Assembly: GCA_036821485.1 (NCBI GenBank)
Contig: DAISJM010000010.1
Location: forward strand, 1-64,000
Reading direction: 5' to 3'
Source of the DNA: DAISJM01 sp036821485
GTDB taxonomy: Bacteria; Verrucomicrobiota; Kiritimatiellia; CAIQIC01; JAGNIJ01
Length of the DNA stretch: 64,000 nt
Shown in pieces: positions 23,879 through 32,567 of this stretch; positions within the stretch are counted from its first letter, which is position 1; each line of letters opens with the position of its first letter. The position numbers and the translations under genes are program-made. The notes under the pieces were generated by a model. The model was not told the origin of the DNA and did no database searches. It saw only the letters and a list, made by a program, of their open reading frames with translations.

Positions 23879-24364
23879 CTAGGCTTTTCCCGGGTCGAGT
23901 TGCAGGCGGATGGATTTGATTCGATCGGCGCCGAATCGCTTCTGAAGATTTTCGAGCAACTGCTTCTGGCCGTAGCGGCTCAGTTCGCTCAGCCACGCCG
24001 GGTGGGAGACGTAAATGGAGAGCACCTTGTGATCGAGTTGGCCCGGCCGGGTCTGGCGCGAGAGCTGTTCGCCGACAAGCGCGGGCCATTCGTTGAGGAG
24101 TGCTTGATGCCAGACACGTTCCTCCAATCCGAGTTGACGGAGCAGGGAGGGAAGAACATCGCCAACGGGGGAAGCGGGCGGGTCGGCGCTGGGCGGCATC
24201 TTGCTGAGGATGTGGTGCCGTTCGCGCTGAACTTCCCACGAGCCATGATTAAACTTGCGGCGTTTGACCACGCGGACAGCATAATCGCGTGCCTGTCGGA
24301 AAAACAGTCCAAACGATACGTCAATGATTCGGCGAACCCGGCAGGAAAGACAGAAGAAACTCAA
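23879..24364 (-). CDS. DUF721 (DciA-like) protein
   Basis: The conserved part is the last ~110 residues: LRQLGLEERVWHQALLNEWP, VGEQLSRQTRPGQL, then VSHPAWLSELSRYGQKQLLE, the DUF721 signature. DUF721/DciA proteins help load the replicative helicase DnaB in many bacteria lacking DnaC. The start is uncertain: TTG at 24364 (overlapping the upstream stop), GTG at 24271 or ATG at 24202. Residues before RRKFNHGSW look unlike the family, so GTG 24271 is a good candidate. It follows a 44-codon gene by direct overlap. Confidence 0.75.
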   Translation of the reverse strand: MSFFCLSCRVRRIIDVSFGLFFRQARDYAVRVVKRRKFNHGSWEVQRERHHILSKMPPSADPPASPVGDVLPSLLRQLGLEERVWHQALLNEWPALVGEQLSRQTRPGQLDHKVLSIYVSHPAWLSELSRYGQKQLLENLQKRFGADRIKSIRLQLDPGKA

Positions 24365-24495
24365 CCAGCGGCTTGGTCTTGCAGGTCTTTACGACCATAG
24401 CGGATCATCCAGTCCACGGCGGCTCGATCCCAGCCGATATCGTGACCCGCTTTCTCGCTCTCATACCACTTGTGGAGAAGGATCTCGCTCTTCAT
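24361..24495 (-). CDS. Small conserved-type protein upstream of DUF721 gene
   Basis: A 44-residue protein from the ATG at 24495: MKSEILLHKWYESEKAGHDI, then GWDRAAVDWMIRYGRKDLQD. The HKWYESEKAGHDIGWDRA pattern looks like a short motif I associate with small proteins of PVC and deltaproteobacterial genomes, of unknown function. The frame is open further to 24702, but that part looks non-coding. The stop overlaps the possible TTG start of the DUF721 gene. Confidence 0.55.
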   Translation of the reverse strand: MKSEILLHKWYESEKAGHDIGWDRAAVDWMIRYGRKDLQDQAAG

Positions 24496-24803
24496 GGTCT
24501 CCCATTGACGGAAGAGCAGAGTATTCCTTAGCCAACAAGCGTCGACATCACCACGCTCAGAGTTATGTAGATGCTTTTGCATACAACCTATTCCATCCAC
24601 AGCACCCCTGTGCTGCCTAGTAGTATACCCGCAGAATCGTGATTGTATAGCCCGGATTGGGAGCGTGCCCATTCGGCGGTATGGCGAGCGGTGCGCGGCC
24701 AAGAAAAACGCTTAACTCCGTGTAATTATGTGGATTTGCGCCGGAGGGCCGGATGACGGGCATGAAACGGTGTTTCGAGGTCCGTGGGATTGTTCCCCAG
24801 CCC

Positions 24804-24831
24804 TTGAAATTGCCGGCCGGAGGGGTATCCT
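24804..24831 (+). promoter_or_regulatory. Sigma70-like promoter candidate
   Basis: TTGAAA (24804-24809) and TATCCT (24826-24831) are separated by 16 bp. Transcription would begin near 24838 and meet the hairpin at 24931, 88 bp before the beta-mannosidase start. Confidence 0.4.
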
Positions 24832-24837
24832 AGTGGT

Positions 24838-24965
24838 AGAGAGAGGCGTAGCCGAGGGTTGAAGTCGCGAAGATCGGTTGCGGTTAGAGACGAACGGTCA
24901 GAGACGAAGTAGATTAATGGGCGCCTCTCTGGCGGCGGACCTCAAGTCCGCCGCCTCCTTTTTGT
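24838..24965 (+). ncRNA. Candidate small RNA or attenuated leader
   Basis: About 128 nt lie between a promoter-like pair and a strong terminator-like hairpin with a T run. The stretch contains repeated GAGACGAA-like segments (GAGACGAACGG, GAGACGAAGT) and no open reading frame with a ribosome site. It could be a free small RNA, or a leader that sets read-through into the beta-mannosidase gene. No known RNA family is recognised. Confidence 0.35.
24931..24964 (+). terminator. Intrinsic terminator-like hairpin
   Basis: GGCGGCGGAC (24931-24940) pairs perfectly with GTCCGCCGCC (24946-24955) around CTCAA, and TCCTTTTTG follows. This is the clearest intrinsic terminator in the window. Confidence 0.75.
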
Positions 24966-25018
24966 GTGGCCGCGACGGGTTGCTTTTCCCGGCCCCTTGA
25001 CCTACAAATGCCCACACC

Positions 25019-27499
25019 ATGACGCACACCCTTGATCTGAGCGGCACGTGGAAAGTTCGCTGGAGTGACGGGATCCGTGGCCGTCCGGAATACGCGAACC
25101 AGGAAGTCACCGATCCCGACCGTTACATCGACGCGCAGGTTCCCGGCGAGATTCATCTCGATGCATGGAAAGCGGGCTGGATTCCCGATCCCTATGTCGG
25201 CACGAACTGCCTTGCCTCGCGCTGGATCGAGGAATGTGTTTGGAGCTATCGCCGCCACTTCGTTGCGCCGCGCGCGGCGTTGAAGGGTCGCGCGTGGCTG
25301 GTGTTCGATGGCCTCGATCTCGCAGCGACGGTGTGTCTGAACGGTGTCGAGGTCGGCCGTCACAACAATTCATTTTATCCATGCCGGATCGACGTCACCG
25401 GAAAACTGCGTGCGGGCCGCAACCTGTTGTCCGTGCATGTGGAGTCGGGGCTTTTCTCCGTCGCTGACAAACCGGTGGCGGGCTACTCAACTTCGCTGGA
25501 CGCTGCGTTGCACAAGCGGCACTGGCTGCGCAAGCCGCAATGCCAGTTCGGTTGGGACTGGTCGACGCGCTTCATCAATGTCGGTATTCACAAGCCGGTG
25601 CGGCTCGAATGGACGACCAGCGCGGTGCGGATGGATCAGACCGTGCCGCTGGCGGAAGTGTCGGCTGATTTCCAGCGCGGAACGGTGCGCGTGCGGCAGT
25701 TTGTTGAAGGGCTCGGGAAAAAGCCGGTGCGCGGAGTACTGACCGTGGAGGCGGCCGGCGTGCGGCGGCGTGCGGCGGTGGAGATCAAGCCGGGGCTGCA
25801 CGCGTGCGAGGTCACACTGGACGTCAAGAACCCGCGGCTCTGGTGGCCGGTGGGGCATGGTCCGCAGAACCTCTATACGGTCAAGGTGACGCTGACGGTC
25901 GGCGGCTGGCCCGTGGGCACGCGGACAGCGCAAATCGGTTTCCGTCGCGTCCGAATCAACCAGGATCCGCATCCGGAAAACGGCAGCTACTTCAACTTTG
26001 AGATCAATGGCCGGAAGATATTCCTCAAGGGCGCGAACTTCGTTCCGGCGGACATGATCTTTGCGCGGATCGACCGCGCGCGGTACACAAAGTTGATCAG
26101 TCGGGCGCTTGAGGCGAACTTCAATTTCCTGCGCGTGTGGGGCGGCGGCCTCTACGAGGGCGACGACTTCTATGAGTTGTGCGACCGCGCGGGCATCCTC
26201 GTCTGGCAGGAATTCATCTTCGCTTGCGGCAAGTATCCGGTGACGGACGAGAACTTCTACAACGATGTGAAGCGCGAGGCGGTGTACAACATCCGCCGGC
26301 TGGCGTCGCATCCGAGCCTGATCGCCTGGTGCGGCAACAACGAGATGGAGCAGGGCAGTTGGGACTGGGGCTACGACCGCGGCGTGGTGTTCCCGGACTA
26401 CGCGATGTTCCACCTGACCCTCCCGCGGCTGATGGCCGACGAGGACCCGACGCGCTACTATCAGCCGAGCTCACCGTTTTCGCCCGACCATCGCAACCCG
26501 AACCTGCCGGAGGTGGGCGACCAGCATCCGTGGTCGATCGGGTTCCAGAACGCCGATTTCCGCGACTATCGAAAGATGATCTGCCGCTTCCCGAACGAGG
26601 GCGGATTCCTTGCGCCGACGTCGCTGCCGACGGTGAAGGCGTGCCTGCCGGAGGGGCAGCAACATGTCGGCTCCTTTGCGTGGCAGGTGCACGACAACTC
26701 GGTGGATAGCTGGGGCGAGCCGAGCTACACGCACCGGATCATGACCATGTGGCTGGGCCGCGATATCCGGACGTTCAAGCTGGACGATCTCGTGTTTTGG
26801 GGCGGGTTGCTGCAGGGCGAGGCCTTGAGGGAGTACTGCGACAACTTCCGGCGGCGCATGTTCGACACGGGTGGTGCGGCGTTCTGGATGTTCAACGACT
26901 GCTGGCCGGCGACGCGGAGTTGGACAATCATCGATTATTACCTGCGGCGGACGCCGTCCTTCCATCCCGTGCGCCGTGCGATGGCGCCGGTGTATGTGGT
27001 TGTCGCCGACGAGGGCGAAACGGTCGGCGTATTCGGGATCAACGAGACGGGCAAAATGATCCGCGCGGAATTGCGCTACGGCATCTTCCGTTTTGCGGGC
27101 GGGATGGCAATGGATCGCGAGTTGGCCGTGGAGTTGCCGCCCAACGCGTCGGTGCGGCTGGCGTCGTTTCCAAAGTCGCAGTGGAAGCAGACGGATCGGA
27201 CGGCGGCGTTTGCGATGCTGGAGCGCGGCGGGCGGCTGCTGGCGCGGAACCGGTTGATGCTTCCTTTCCTGAAGGACATGAAGTGGCCGCGCGCAAAGGT
27301 GCGCGTCCGGCTGTCGCGAGGTCGCGCGGTGTTTGAGAGCCCGACGTTTGCGTGGGGTGTCTGCATCGACCTCGACGGCGAGAAGCCGCTGCCCGACAAC
27401 TTCTTCGATCTCTATCCCGGCGTTCCGTACTCCATCCCGTGGCGCGGCGCAAAGCCGCCCAAGGTGCTGAAGGTGGGGAACCTTGCGCAGAGAAGGTAG
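25019..27499 (+). CDS. Beta-mannosidase, glycoside hydrolase family 2
   Basis: An 826-residue protein with the GH2 layout: jelly-roll sugar-binding domain (DLSGTWKVRW, VPGEIHLDAWKAGWIPDPY), immunoglobulin-like domain and TIM barrel. The acid/base is E442 in LIAWCGNNEMEQ and the nucleophile is E527 in FPNEGGFLAP. FLRVWGGGLYEGDDFYELCD and MFNDCWPATRSWTIIDYY are typical of bacterial beta-mannosidases, which release mannose from beta-mannosides. No signal peptide is visible, so it is cytoplasmic. It may be controlled by the upstream terminator-like hairpin. A sugar isomerase gene converges from the right. Confidence 0.92.
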   Translation: MTHTLDLSGTWKVRWSDGIRGRPEYANQEVTDPDRYIDAQVPGEIHLDAWKAGWIPDPYVGTNCLASRWIEECVWSYRRHFVAPRAALKGRAWLVFDGLDLAATVCLNGVEVGRHNNSFYPCRIDVTGKLRAGRNLLSVHVESGLFSVADKPVAGYSTSLDAALHKRHWLRKPQCQFGWDWSTRFINVGIHKPVRLEWTTSAVRMDQTVPLAEVSADFQRGTVRVRQFVEGLGKKPVRGVLTVEAAGVRRRAAVEIKPGLHACEVTLDVKNPRLWWPVGHGPQNLYTVKVTLTVGGWPVGTRTAQIGFRRVRINQDPHPENGSYFNFEINGRKIFLKGANFVPADMIFARIDRARYTKLISRALEANFNFLRVWGGGLYEGDDFYELCDRAGILVWQEFIFACGKYPVTDENFYNDVKREAVYNIRRLASHPSLIAWCGNNEMEQGSWDWGYDRGVVFPDYAMFHLTLPRLMADEDPTRYYQPSSPFSPDHRNPNLPEVGDQHPWSIGFQNADFRDYRKMICRFPNEGGFLAPTSLPTVKACLPEGQQHVGSFAWQVHDNSVDSWGEPSYTHRIMTMWLGRDIRTFKLDDLVFWGGLLQGEALREYCDNFRRRMFDTGGAAFWMFNDCWPATRSWTIIDYYLRRTPSFHPVRRAMAPVYVVVADEGETVGVFGINETGKMIRAELRYGIFRFAGGMAMDRELAVELPPNASVRLASFPKSQWKQTDRTAAFAMLERGGRLLARNRLMLPFLKDMKWPRAKVRVRLSRGRAVFESPTFAWGVCIDLDGEKPLPDNFFDLYPGVPYSIPWRGAKPPKVLKVGNLAQRR

Positions 27500-27567
27500 A
27501 ACTCAGAACAAAGCACGCAGGAGGAGGATTCGGAGAGCCGTCCCTACCAAGGCGTCAGTTTGCAGCG

Positions 27568-28338
27568 CTACACGAGATGTCCTTGCACGAAGTCGTAGCT
27601 TTTCTTCAATGATTCGAATGGATTGCCGGGACAGGTGTCCTGCTCGACGAGGAACCACTGGCAGCCGGCGGCATCGGCGGCGGCGATGATGCCGGGCCAG
27701 TCAAGATTGCCGCTGCCGACTTCCGCAAAGACGACCTGGTTGCTATCGTTTACGGCGTAATCTTTCATGTGCAGATTCACAAGGCGGCCCTTCATCCGGC
27801 GGCACCACGCGGCGGGATCGCCTCCACCGAATTGGACCCAGTAGGTGTCGAGTTCGACCTTCACGAACGCCGCATCAGTTTCCGCGTAGATCATTTCCAG
27901 TACGGTCCGGTTGCCGACGCGGCGGAATTCCATGTGATGGTTGTGATAGCAGAACGCAATACCGGCATCGTGAAGCACGCGTCCGGTTGCGTTAAGTTGA
28001 CGGGCGAATTCGCGCACGTCCTTTTCGCTGCCGAACGGCGGATTGGTGCCGGGCCAGGGATAGGCGGCGATGCGACAATTGAGAAGGCGCAGTTTTTCAA
28101 TCACGCGCTGCGGCTCGCCGAGAAGCTGTTCGCCGGGTTCGTGCGACGCGCAACACGTCAGTCCCGCGTCCTTCAGCATCTGTGCGAGGTCCTCATTCTT
28201 CACCGGGCCGAGGCCGCTGAGTTGAACGGCGGTGTAGCCGATTTCGCGGACGCGGCGCAGCGTTGCGGCGATGTCGGCGGGCTTCTGCAGGTGATCACGG
28301 ACGGTGTACAACTGACAGGCAACTTGGCCGAGTTTCAT
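27568..28338 (-). CDS. Sugar phosphate isomerase/epimerase-like TIM barrel
   Basis: A 256-residue protein of the xylose isomerase-like TIM-barrel (AP_endonuc_2) family. Metal-site features are CASHEPGEQL, FCYHNHHMEF, VKVELDTYWV, VNLHMKDY and FLVEQDT, giving the His/Glu/Asp ligands expected. LGQVACQLYTVRDHL is a common start of this family in PVC genomes. The substrate is probably a sugar or inositol derivative but cannot be named. Its ATG overlaps the uvrC stop by 4 bp. Confidence 0.88.
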   Translation of the reverse strand: MKLGQVACQLYTVRDHLQKPADIAATLRRVREIGYTAVQLSGLGPVKNEDLAQMLKDAGLTCCASHEPGEQLLGEPQRVIEKLRLLNCRIAAYPWPGTNPPFGSEKDVREFARQLNATGRVLHDAGIAFCYHNHHMEFRRVGNRTVLEMIYAETDAAFVKVELDTYWVQFGGGDPAAWCRRMKGRLVNLHMKDYAVNDSNQVVFAEVGSGNLDWPGIIAAADAAGCQWFLVEQDTCPGNPFESLKKSYDFVQGHLV

Positions 28339-29852
28339 GAGGACTCTCCCTGTGATTTTTCCGGCGTGACGGACGGTGCTGAATCGAGCGTGGTGCGGAT
28401 GGTGTGGGCCATCGCGGGGCCGATGCCCGGCACAGCGGCGATGGCCTCCTCGGACGCTTTGCGCAGCCGGGCCACAGAGCCGAAGTGCTGGAGGAGTGCC
28501 TCCTTCTTGCGGTCGCCCATGCCGCGGATTTCGTCCAGTACCGACTCGCGGATACGGCGGAGGCGGAGGCGGCGATGATAGGTCAACGCAAAGCGATGTG
28601 CCTCGTCGCGAATCTGGCGGAGGACCTTGAGCGCGTTCGATTCCAACGGAAGACGGATGACGGAAGACGGCAGCGTGCGAGAGGGTTCCCAGTGAATCTC
28701 CTCGAACTGCTTGGCCAGTCCGGCGGCGGGCAATGCGGTGAGGCCGAGGCGGTCGAGCTCGGCGCGCGCGGCGCGGAGTTGGGTGATGCCGCCGTCGACG
28801 AGAACGAGATCGGGCATGGGTGATTGCTCCGCGACATTGCGGCTGTAGCGGCGGCGGATGACCTCGGCCATCATGCCGGGATCATCGGAGCCGGCGATGG
28901 TTTTGATGCGGAAGAGGCGGTAGCGATTCTTGTGCGGAACACCGTCGACCGCGCAGACCATGCTGCCCACGGCATGGGTGCCGGAGATGTTGGAAATATC
29001 GTAGGCCTCGATGACCTTGGGCGGGTGGTCGAGATGGAGGACCTGGCGGAGTTCCTCGATGCCGGCGAGCGCCTCGGACTCCTTGACCTCCAGGGTCTTG
29101 CGCGCGCGGGTGCGTTCCTTGATGAGGCGCTGCAGCATGAGCAGCGTATCGCGCAGCGCGGCGGCCTTTTCAAAGTGGTGCCCCTCCGCCTCCTTCTCCA
29201 TGGCCGTGCGGATTTCCTGCAGGACGTCGGGCCGCTCGCCGCGGAGAAACGCGCAGGCCTCCTCGACGCGCTGGAGGTAAGCCTCGCGCGTGATCCGGGC
29301 GATGCACGGGGCGGAGCAGTAGCGGACGATATCGTTGAGGCAATGCTTGTGATCGGCGGGGCCGGGCTCGCGCGGTTTGCAGCGGCGCAGGCCAAAGCGC
29401 TTATCCATGAATTCGAGTGCTGCGCGCGCGGCCTGCGACGAGGCGTAGGGGCCGAAGTAGAGAGAGCCGTCGTTCTTCTGGATGCGGCAGAGATCGAAAC
29501 GCGGAACGGGTTCGGCGGGGTTCACGCGAAGGAGGAGGAACCGTTTGTCATCGCGGAAGTCGACGTTGTAGCGCGGACGGTAGTCCTTGATCATCCGCCC
29601 CTCGGTGAGGGTGGCCTCGGCCTCGGTGCGCAGGACAATGAAATCGAAGCTGTCGATGCTGTGGATGAGTCCGCGCAGTTTGGGTGGTGCGCTGCGGAGA
29701 GTGCCCTTGCGGAAGTAGGACTGGACGCGGGTGCGGAGCGAGGCGGCCTTGCCGACATAGATGATGCGGCCCTGCCGGTCGCGCATGAGATACACGCCGG
29801 GCTTGCTGGGCAGCTCCTGCAGCTTGCTCTTCACCTTATCCGACAGGCTCAC
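28335..29852 (-). CDS. uvrC: Excinuclease ABC subunit C
   Basis: About 505 residues from the GTG at 29852; the frame is open to 29930 but that part runs through an inverted repeat. It contains the GIY-YIG nuclease domain (LPSKPGVYLMRDRQGRIIYV), the UVR helical hairpin (EKEAEGHHFEKAAALRD), the RNase H-like UvrC_C domain (EAYDISNISGTHAVGSMVCA, PDLVLVDGGITQL) and two helix-hairpin-helix motifs (IRGMGDRKKEALLQHFGS, VPGIGPAMAHTI). UvrC makes both incisions in nucleotide excision repair with UvrAB. It is shorter than E. coli UvrC (610) but has all domains. The next gene overlaps by 4 bp. Confidence 0.95.
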   Translation of the reverse strand: MSLSDKVKSKLQELPSKPGVYLMRDRQGRIIYVGKAASLRTRVQSYFRKGTLRSAPPKLRGLIHSIDSFDFIVLRTEAEATLTEGRMIKDYRPRYNVDFRDDKRFLLLRVNPAEPVPRFDLCRIQKNDGSLYFGPYASSQAARAALEFMDKRFGLRRCKPREPGPADHKHCLNDIVRYCSAPCIARITREAYLQRVEEACAFLRGERPDVLQEIRTAMEKEAEGHHFEKAAALRDTLLMLQRLIKERTRARKTLEVKESEALAGIEELRQVLHLDHPPKVIEAYDISNISGTHAVGSMVCAVDGVPHKNRYRLFRIKTIAGSDDPGMMAEVIRRRYSRNVAEQSPMPDLVLVDGGITQLRAARAELDRLGLTALPAAGLAKQFEEIHWEPSRTLPSSVIRLPLESNALKVLRQIRDEAHRFALTYHRRLRLRRIRESVLDEIRGMGDRKKEALLQHFGSVARLRKASEEAIAAVPGIGPAMAHTIRTTLDSAPSVTPEKSQGESS

Positions 29853-29890
29853 GAGGCAACTGTAGCATGTTGCAGCCGGGAGCATGACCA

Positions 29891-29942
29891 TTTTTCCAAG
29901 GGTTGGAAAAATCTGGGCCGGTTTTTCCAACCCTTGGAAAAA
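29891..29942. repeat. Nested inverted repeat between uvrC and the SNase gene
   Basis: The 21-mer at 29891-29911 (TTTTTCCAA-GGG-TTGGAAAAA) is itself a 9-bp hairpin with loop GGG. The 21-mer at 29922-29942 (TTTTTCCAA-CCC-TTGGAAAAA) is its exact reverse complement. They are separated by 10 bp. The element can form two small hairpins or one 21-bp stem. It lies in a divergent intergenic region, so a terminator role is unlikely; a REP-like mobile repeat or regulator site fits better. Confidence 0.8.
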
Positions 29943-29996
29943 CCGATGGCGGTCCGGCCTTTCCGGAGGCGTGGGATGGGGGTAGAGTCTGATGGT

Positions 29997-30869
29997 ATGC
30001 GCCGGTGGCTTCTACTGATCACCATGTTGTGGTGCTGCGCGCCCGCGGTGGACGCGGCGAAGTGGCGTATTGTCGACAACTGCAAGTTGATCGAGAACGA
30101 GTCGAACGACGGCGATAGCTTTCACGTCCGGTACAACAAGCGGCACTACATCTTCCGTCTCTACTTTGTAGATACGCCGGAGACGGATCTCGGATTGCCG
30201 GAGCGCGTGGCGGAGCAGGCGCAGTACTGGGGTATTGACGACAAGGCGACGGTCCGGCTGGGCCACAAGGCGGCTGAGTTCTCCAAGGAATTCCTGAAAG
30301 ACGGATTCACCGTGATGACGAAGTTCGACGATGCGCGCGGTCGCTCGGACCGTGGGCGTGAATATGCGATCATCAAGGTGGGCGACAAGTATCTCGCAGA
30401 GGAGCTGGTTCGCAACGGGCTGGCTCGCATTTTCGGCGTCAACGTGGACATTCCCGACGGGCCGACGGAACAGAACTTCATCTGGCGGCTGAAATCGGCG
30501 GAGCGCGAGGCGAAGAAGGAGCAGGCAGGCGGCTGGGCGCGCGAGCTGACGCCGATGCAGCGGTTTGTGCAGGCCAATGCTCCGGCGTTGCCGGCGGCTT
30601 CCGCGGCGTCACCGGCGGCGGGGCCTGCGGTGGTGTCCAAGACTCCGGACGCCACGACGGACAATATCAGGGAGCAGGACCTGGTGATCGATCGCACGAT
30701 TCCGATGTATTCACTTCGCGAGCCGTTTGCGGCGGTGGGTTATCTGCAGGGCGGTGCAACGCTGCGCGTGCTCAAGGTGGAATCACCGACGATGGTTCGC
30801 GTCCGCTTCACCACACCCGCGGGGCAGGTGTATGAGGCGCAGGCGCGCCGGGCGGATCTTGGATTGTGA
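29997..30869 (+). CDS. Secreted staphylococcal nuclease-like protein
   Basis: A 290-residue protein from the ATG at 29997 (ATG at 29976 possible); a longer in-frame extension to 28824 is antisense to uvrC and not real. A signal peptide (MRRWLLLITMLWCCAPAVDA) is followed by an SNase-like domain: DGDSFHVRYNKRHYIFRLYF, VDTPETDLGLPE, DDARGRSDRGREYAIIKVG, LAEELVRNGLARIFG. SNase family enzymes cleave DNA and RNA with calcium; the Arg/Asp/Glu set looks partly conserved (RLYFVDTPE, GREYA). An Ala/Pro-rich linker and a ~65-residue C-terminal SH3-like segment follow. It probably acts in the periplasm or outside. Confidence 0.82.
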   Translation: MRRWLLLITMLWCCAPAVDAAKWRIVDNCKLIENESNDGDSFHVRYNKRHYIFRLYFVDTPETDLGLPERVAEQAQYWGIDDKATVRLGHKAAEFSKEFLKDGFTVMTKFDDARGRSDRGREYAIIKVGDKYLAEELVRNGLARIFGVNVDIPDGPTEQNFIWRLKSAEREAKKEQAGGWARELTPMQRFVQANAPALPAASAASPAAGPAVVSKTPDATTDNIREQDLVIDRTIPMYSLREPFAAVGYLQGGATLRVLKVESPTMVRVRFTTPAGQVYEAQARRADLGL

Positions 30870-30953
30870 GAAGCAAGAAGTGACCGGCGGGAAGAGGAAA
30901 GAGAGAATTCAGAACGCAGCATTCAGAACACAGAAACCGGGAACCTTGACCGA

Positions 30954-32567
30954 TCAACCGCACGTCGTATTGACGGGCGGTTCTTTCTTTTTTCCCCGTT
31001 TCCGCAGTGCATCGAGTACATCGCCGATTTCGGGGCAGCGCAGGATGGATGCGGCGGCGAGGTAGACAAGGCCGCCGACGCCGATGCTGAGGAATACCGA
31101 CGCGATCTGGGTCACCTTGGGCAGCAGGTGAAGAGCTTCGCCGGCGTGGAACAGCGAGCGGCGGGTGAAGTAGACGGCGATGGCCATGACAAATGCCGCG
31201 AGCAGCGAGCGCGCCGCGCTGGTGAACAGGCTTCGCCAGCCGGGCGAGCCGAGGCGGCGGGTGAGCAACCAGCCGAGCATCATGCCGTTGAATCCCTCCG
31301 ACAGCACTGTGGCCAGCGCGAGTCCGGCGTGCTTCCAATAGGTCGGCCATGTGAGGATGAAGGTGATGTTGAGCGTGAGGTTGATGGCCACGCTGATGAG
31401 GCCGATGCGGACGGGAGTGCGCGTGTCCTGCGTGGCGTAGAACGCGGGCACGAAGACCTTGGCGAGGCAGAACACGAGCAGGCCGGGTGAGTAGAACCAG
31501 AGCGCGCGGGCGGTCAGCATCGTGGACTCGGCATTGAACCGGTGCCACTCAAACAACATTTGGATGATCGGGCGCGCGAGGGTGAGCAGGCCGATCGATG
31601 CGGGGGCCATGACGAAGAAGAGCGAGCGGAGTGAATGGTTGATGGTCTTCGTGATCTGCTCGTGATCGGCGCGTGCGGCGTGTCCGGAGAAGACGGGGAG
31701 GAGTACGGTGCTGAGCGCGGTGGCGAGGATGCCCTGGGGAAAATAGAGGAGTCGCTCGCTGTAGAACAGTGCGGCGGGCGCCCATTTGCCGACCCACACG
31801 GCGAGGAAGCTGTCGATCATCGCGTTCACCTGGTAGACGGCGAGGCCGAGGGCGGCGGGGCCCATGAGGGTGAACACGCGGAGGACGCGCGGATCGCGCA
31901 GGTCGAGTTGGAATCCAAGGCGGTAGCCGCTGCGCGCGAGGGCGGGGAACTGGACCGCAAGCTGGATGATGCCCGCGGTGAAGACGCCCCAGGCGACGCC
32001 GTAGATCTGCTGTTCCGGCGTGCTGCCGAGACGCGGGCAGACGAGCAGCACGAAGAATATCCACGTGAGGTTGAGCAGGCTCGGCGTGGATGCGGGCAGT
32101 GCAAAACGGTGATAGGAGTTCAGGATCGCCATCGACAGGGCCGCGAGGCAGATGAACATCATGTAGGGCAGCATGATGCGCATGAGCGGCAGGATCATGG
32201 CCGTGCGCTCGCCGAGGCCGGGCCGATGCATGGCGAAGGTGATGGCCACAACGCCGAGCAGGACCACGGCCAGCAGGACGACGGCAATGAGCGAGATGAC
32301 CTTGCGTGCAAGCACCCAGGCCTGCGCATCGCCTTCCCGCTGGCGCGACTCCATGAAGACGGGGATGAAGGCGGACGAAAGGGCGCCCTCGCCGAACAGT
32401 GCGCGGAAGAGGTTGGGAATCCGAAAGGCCACGACGAAGGCCGACATGGCCAGCGAGGTGCCGAAGAACCCCGCGGTCAGGAAATCGCGCGCGAGTCCGA
32501 GGAGGCGGCTGATGGAGGTGAAGCCGCCGATCATGAACGCGGAGCGGATGATCTTTCTATGTTCCAT
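30954..32567 (-). CDS. murJ: Lipid II flippase MurJ
   Basis: A 537-residue multi-pass membrane protein from the ATG at 32567. The family core is clear: RSAFMIGGFTSISRLLGLAR, DFLTAGFFGTSLAMSAFVVA, FRIPNLFRALFGEGALSSAF, IPVFMESRQREG. About 14 hydrophobic helices follow, with GPAALGLAVYQVNAMIDSFL and YSERLLYFPQGILATALSTV. MurJ moves the peptidoglycan precursor lipid II across the inner membrane. Its start overlaps the glycosyltransferase stop by 11 bp, and it is the last gene of the lpxK operon. Confidence 0.95.
   Translation of the reverse strand: MEHRKIIRSAFMIGGFTSISRLLGLARDFLTAGFFGTSLAMSAFVVAFRIPNLFRALFGEGALSSAFIPVFMESRQREGDAQAWVLARKVISLIAVVLLAVVLLGVVAITFAMHRPGLGERTAMILPLMRIMLPYMMFICLAALSMAILNSYHRFALPASTPSLLNLTWIFFVLLVCPRLGSTPEQQIYGVAWGVFTAGIIQLAVQFPALARSGYRLGFQLDLRDPRVLRVFTLMGPAALGLAVYQVNAMIDSFLAVWVGKWAPAALFYSERLLYFPQGILATALSTVLLPVFSGHAARADHEQITKTINHSLRSLFFVMAPASIGLLTLARPIIQMLFEWHRFNAESTMLTARALWFYSPGLLVFCLAKVFVPAFYATQDTRTPVRIGLISVAINLTLNITFILTWPTYWKHAGLALATVLSEGFNGMMLGWLLTRRLGSPGWRSLFTSAARSLLAAFVMAIAVYFTRRSLFHAGEALHLLPKVTQIASVFLSIGVGGLVYLAAASILRCPEIGDVLDALRKRGKKKEPPVNTTCG

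Larger units (their letters stand above)
24496..25018. other. Intergenic region with candidate small RNA
   Basis: 523 bp between divergent genes without a convincing protein gene. Its right half holds a promoter-like pair, about 100 nt of sequence, and a strong GC hairpin with T run, described separately. The left half (24496-24800) shows nothing I can name apart from AT-rich stretches near 24600-24650 that may carry the promoter of the minus-strand pair. Confidence 0.5.

Noticed and set aside
28824..29996. N-terminal extension of the SNase-like protein (frame open from 28824)
   Set aside because: It is antisense to uvrC. A signal peptide and natural start are found at 29997.
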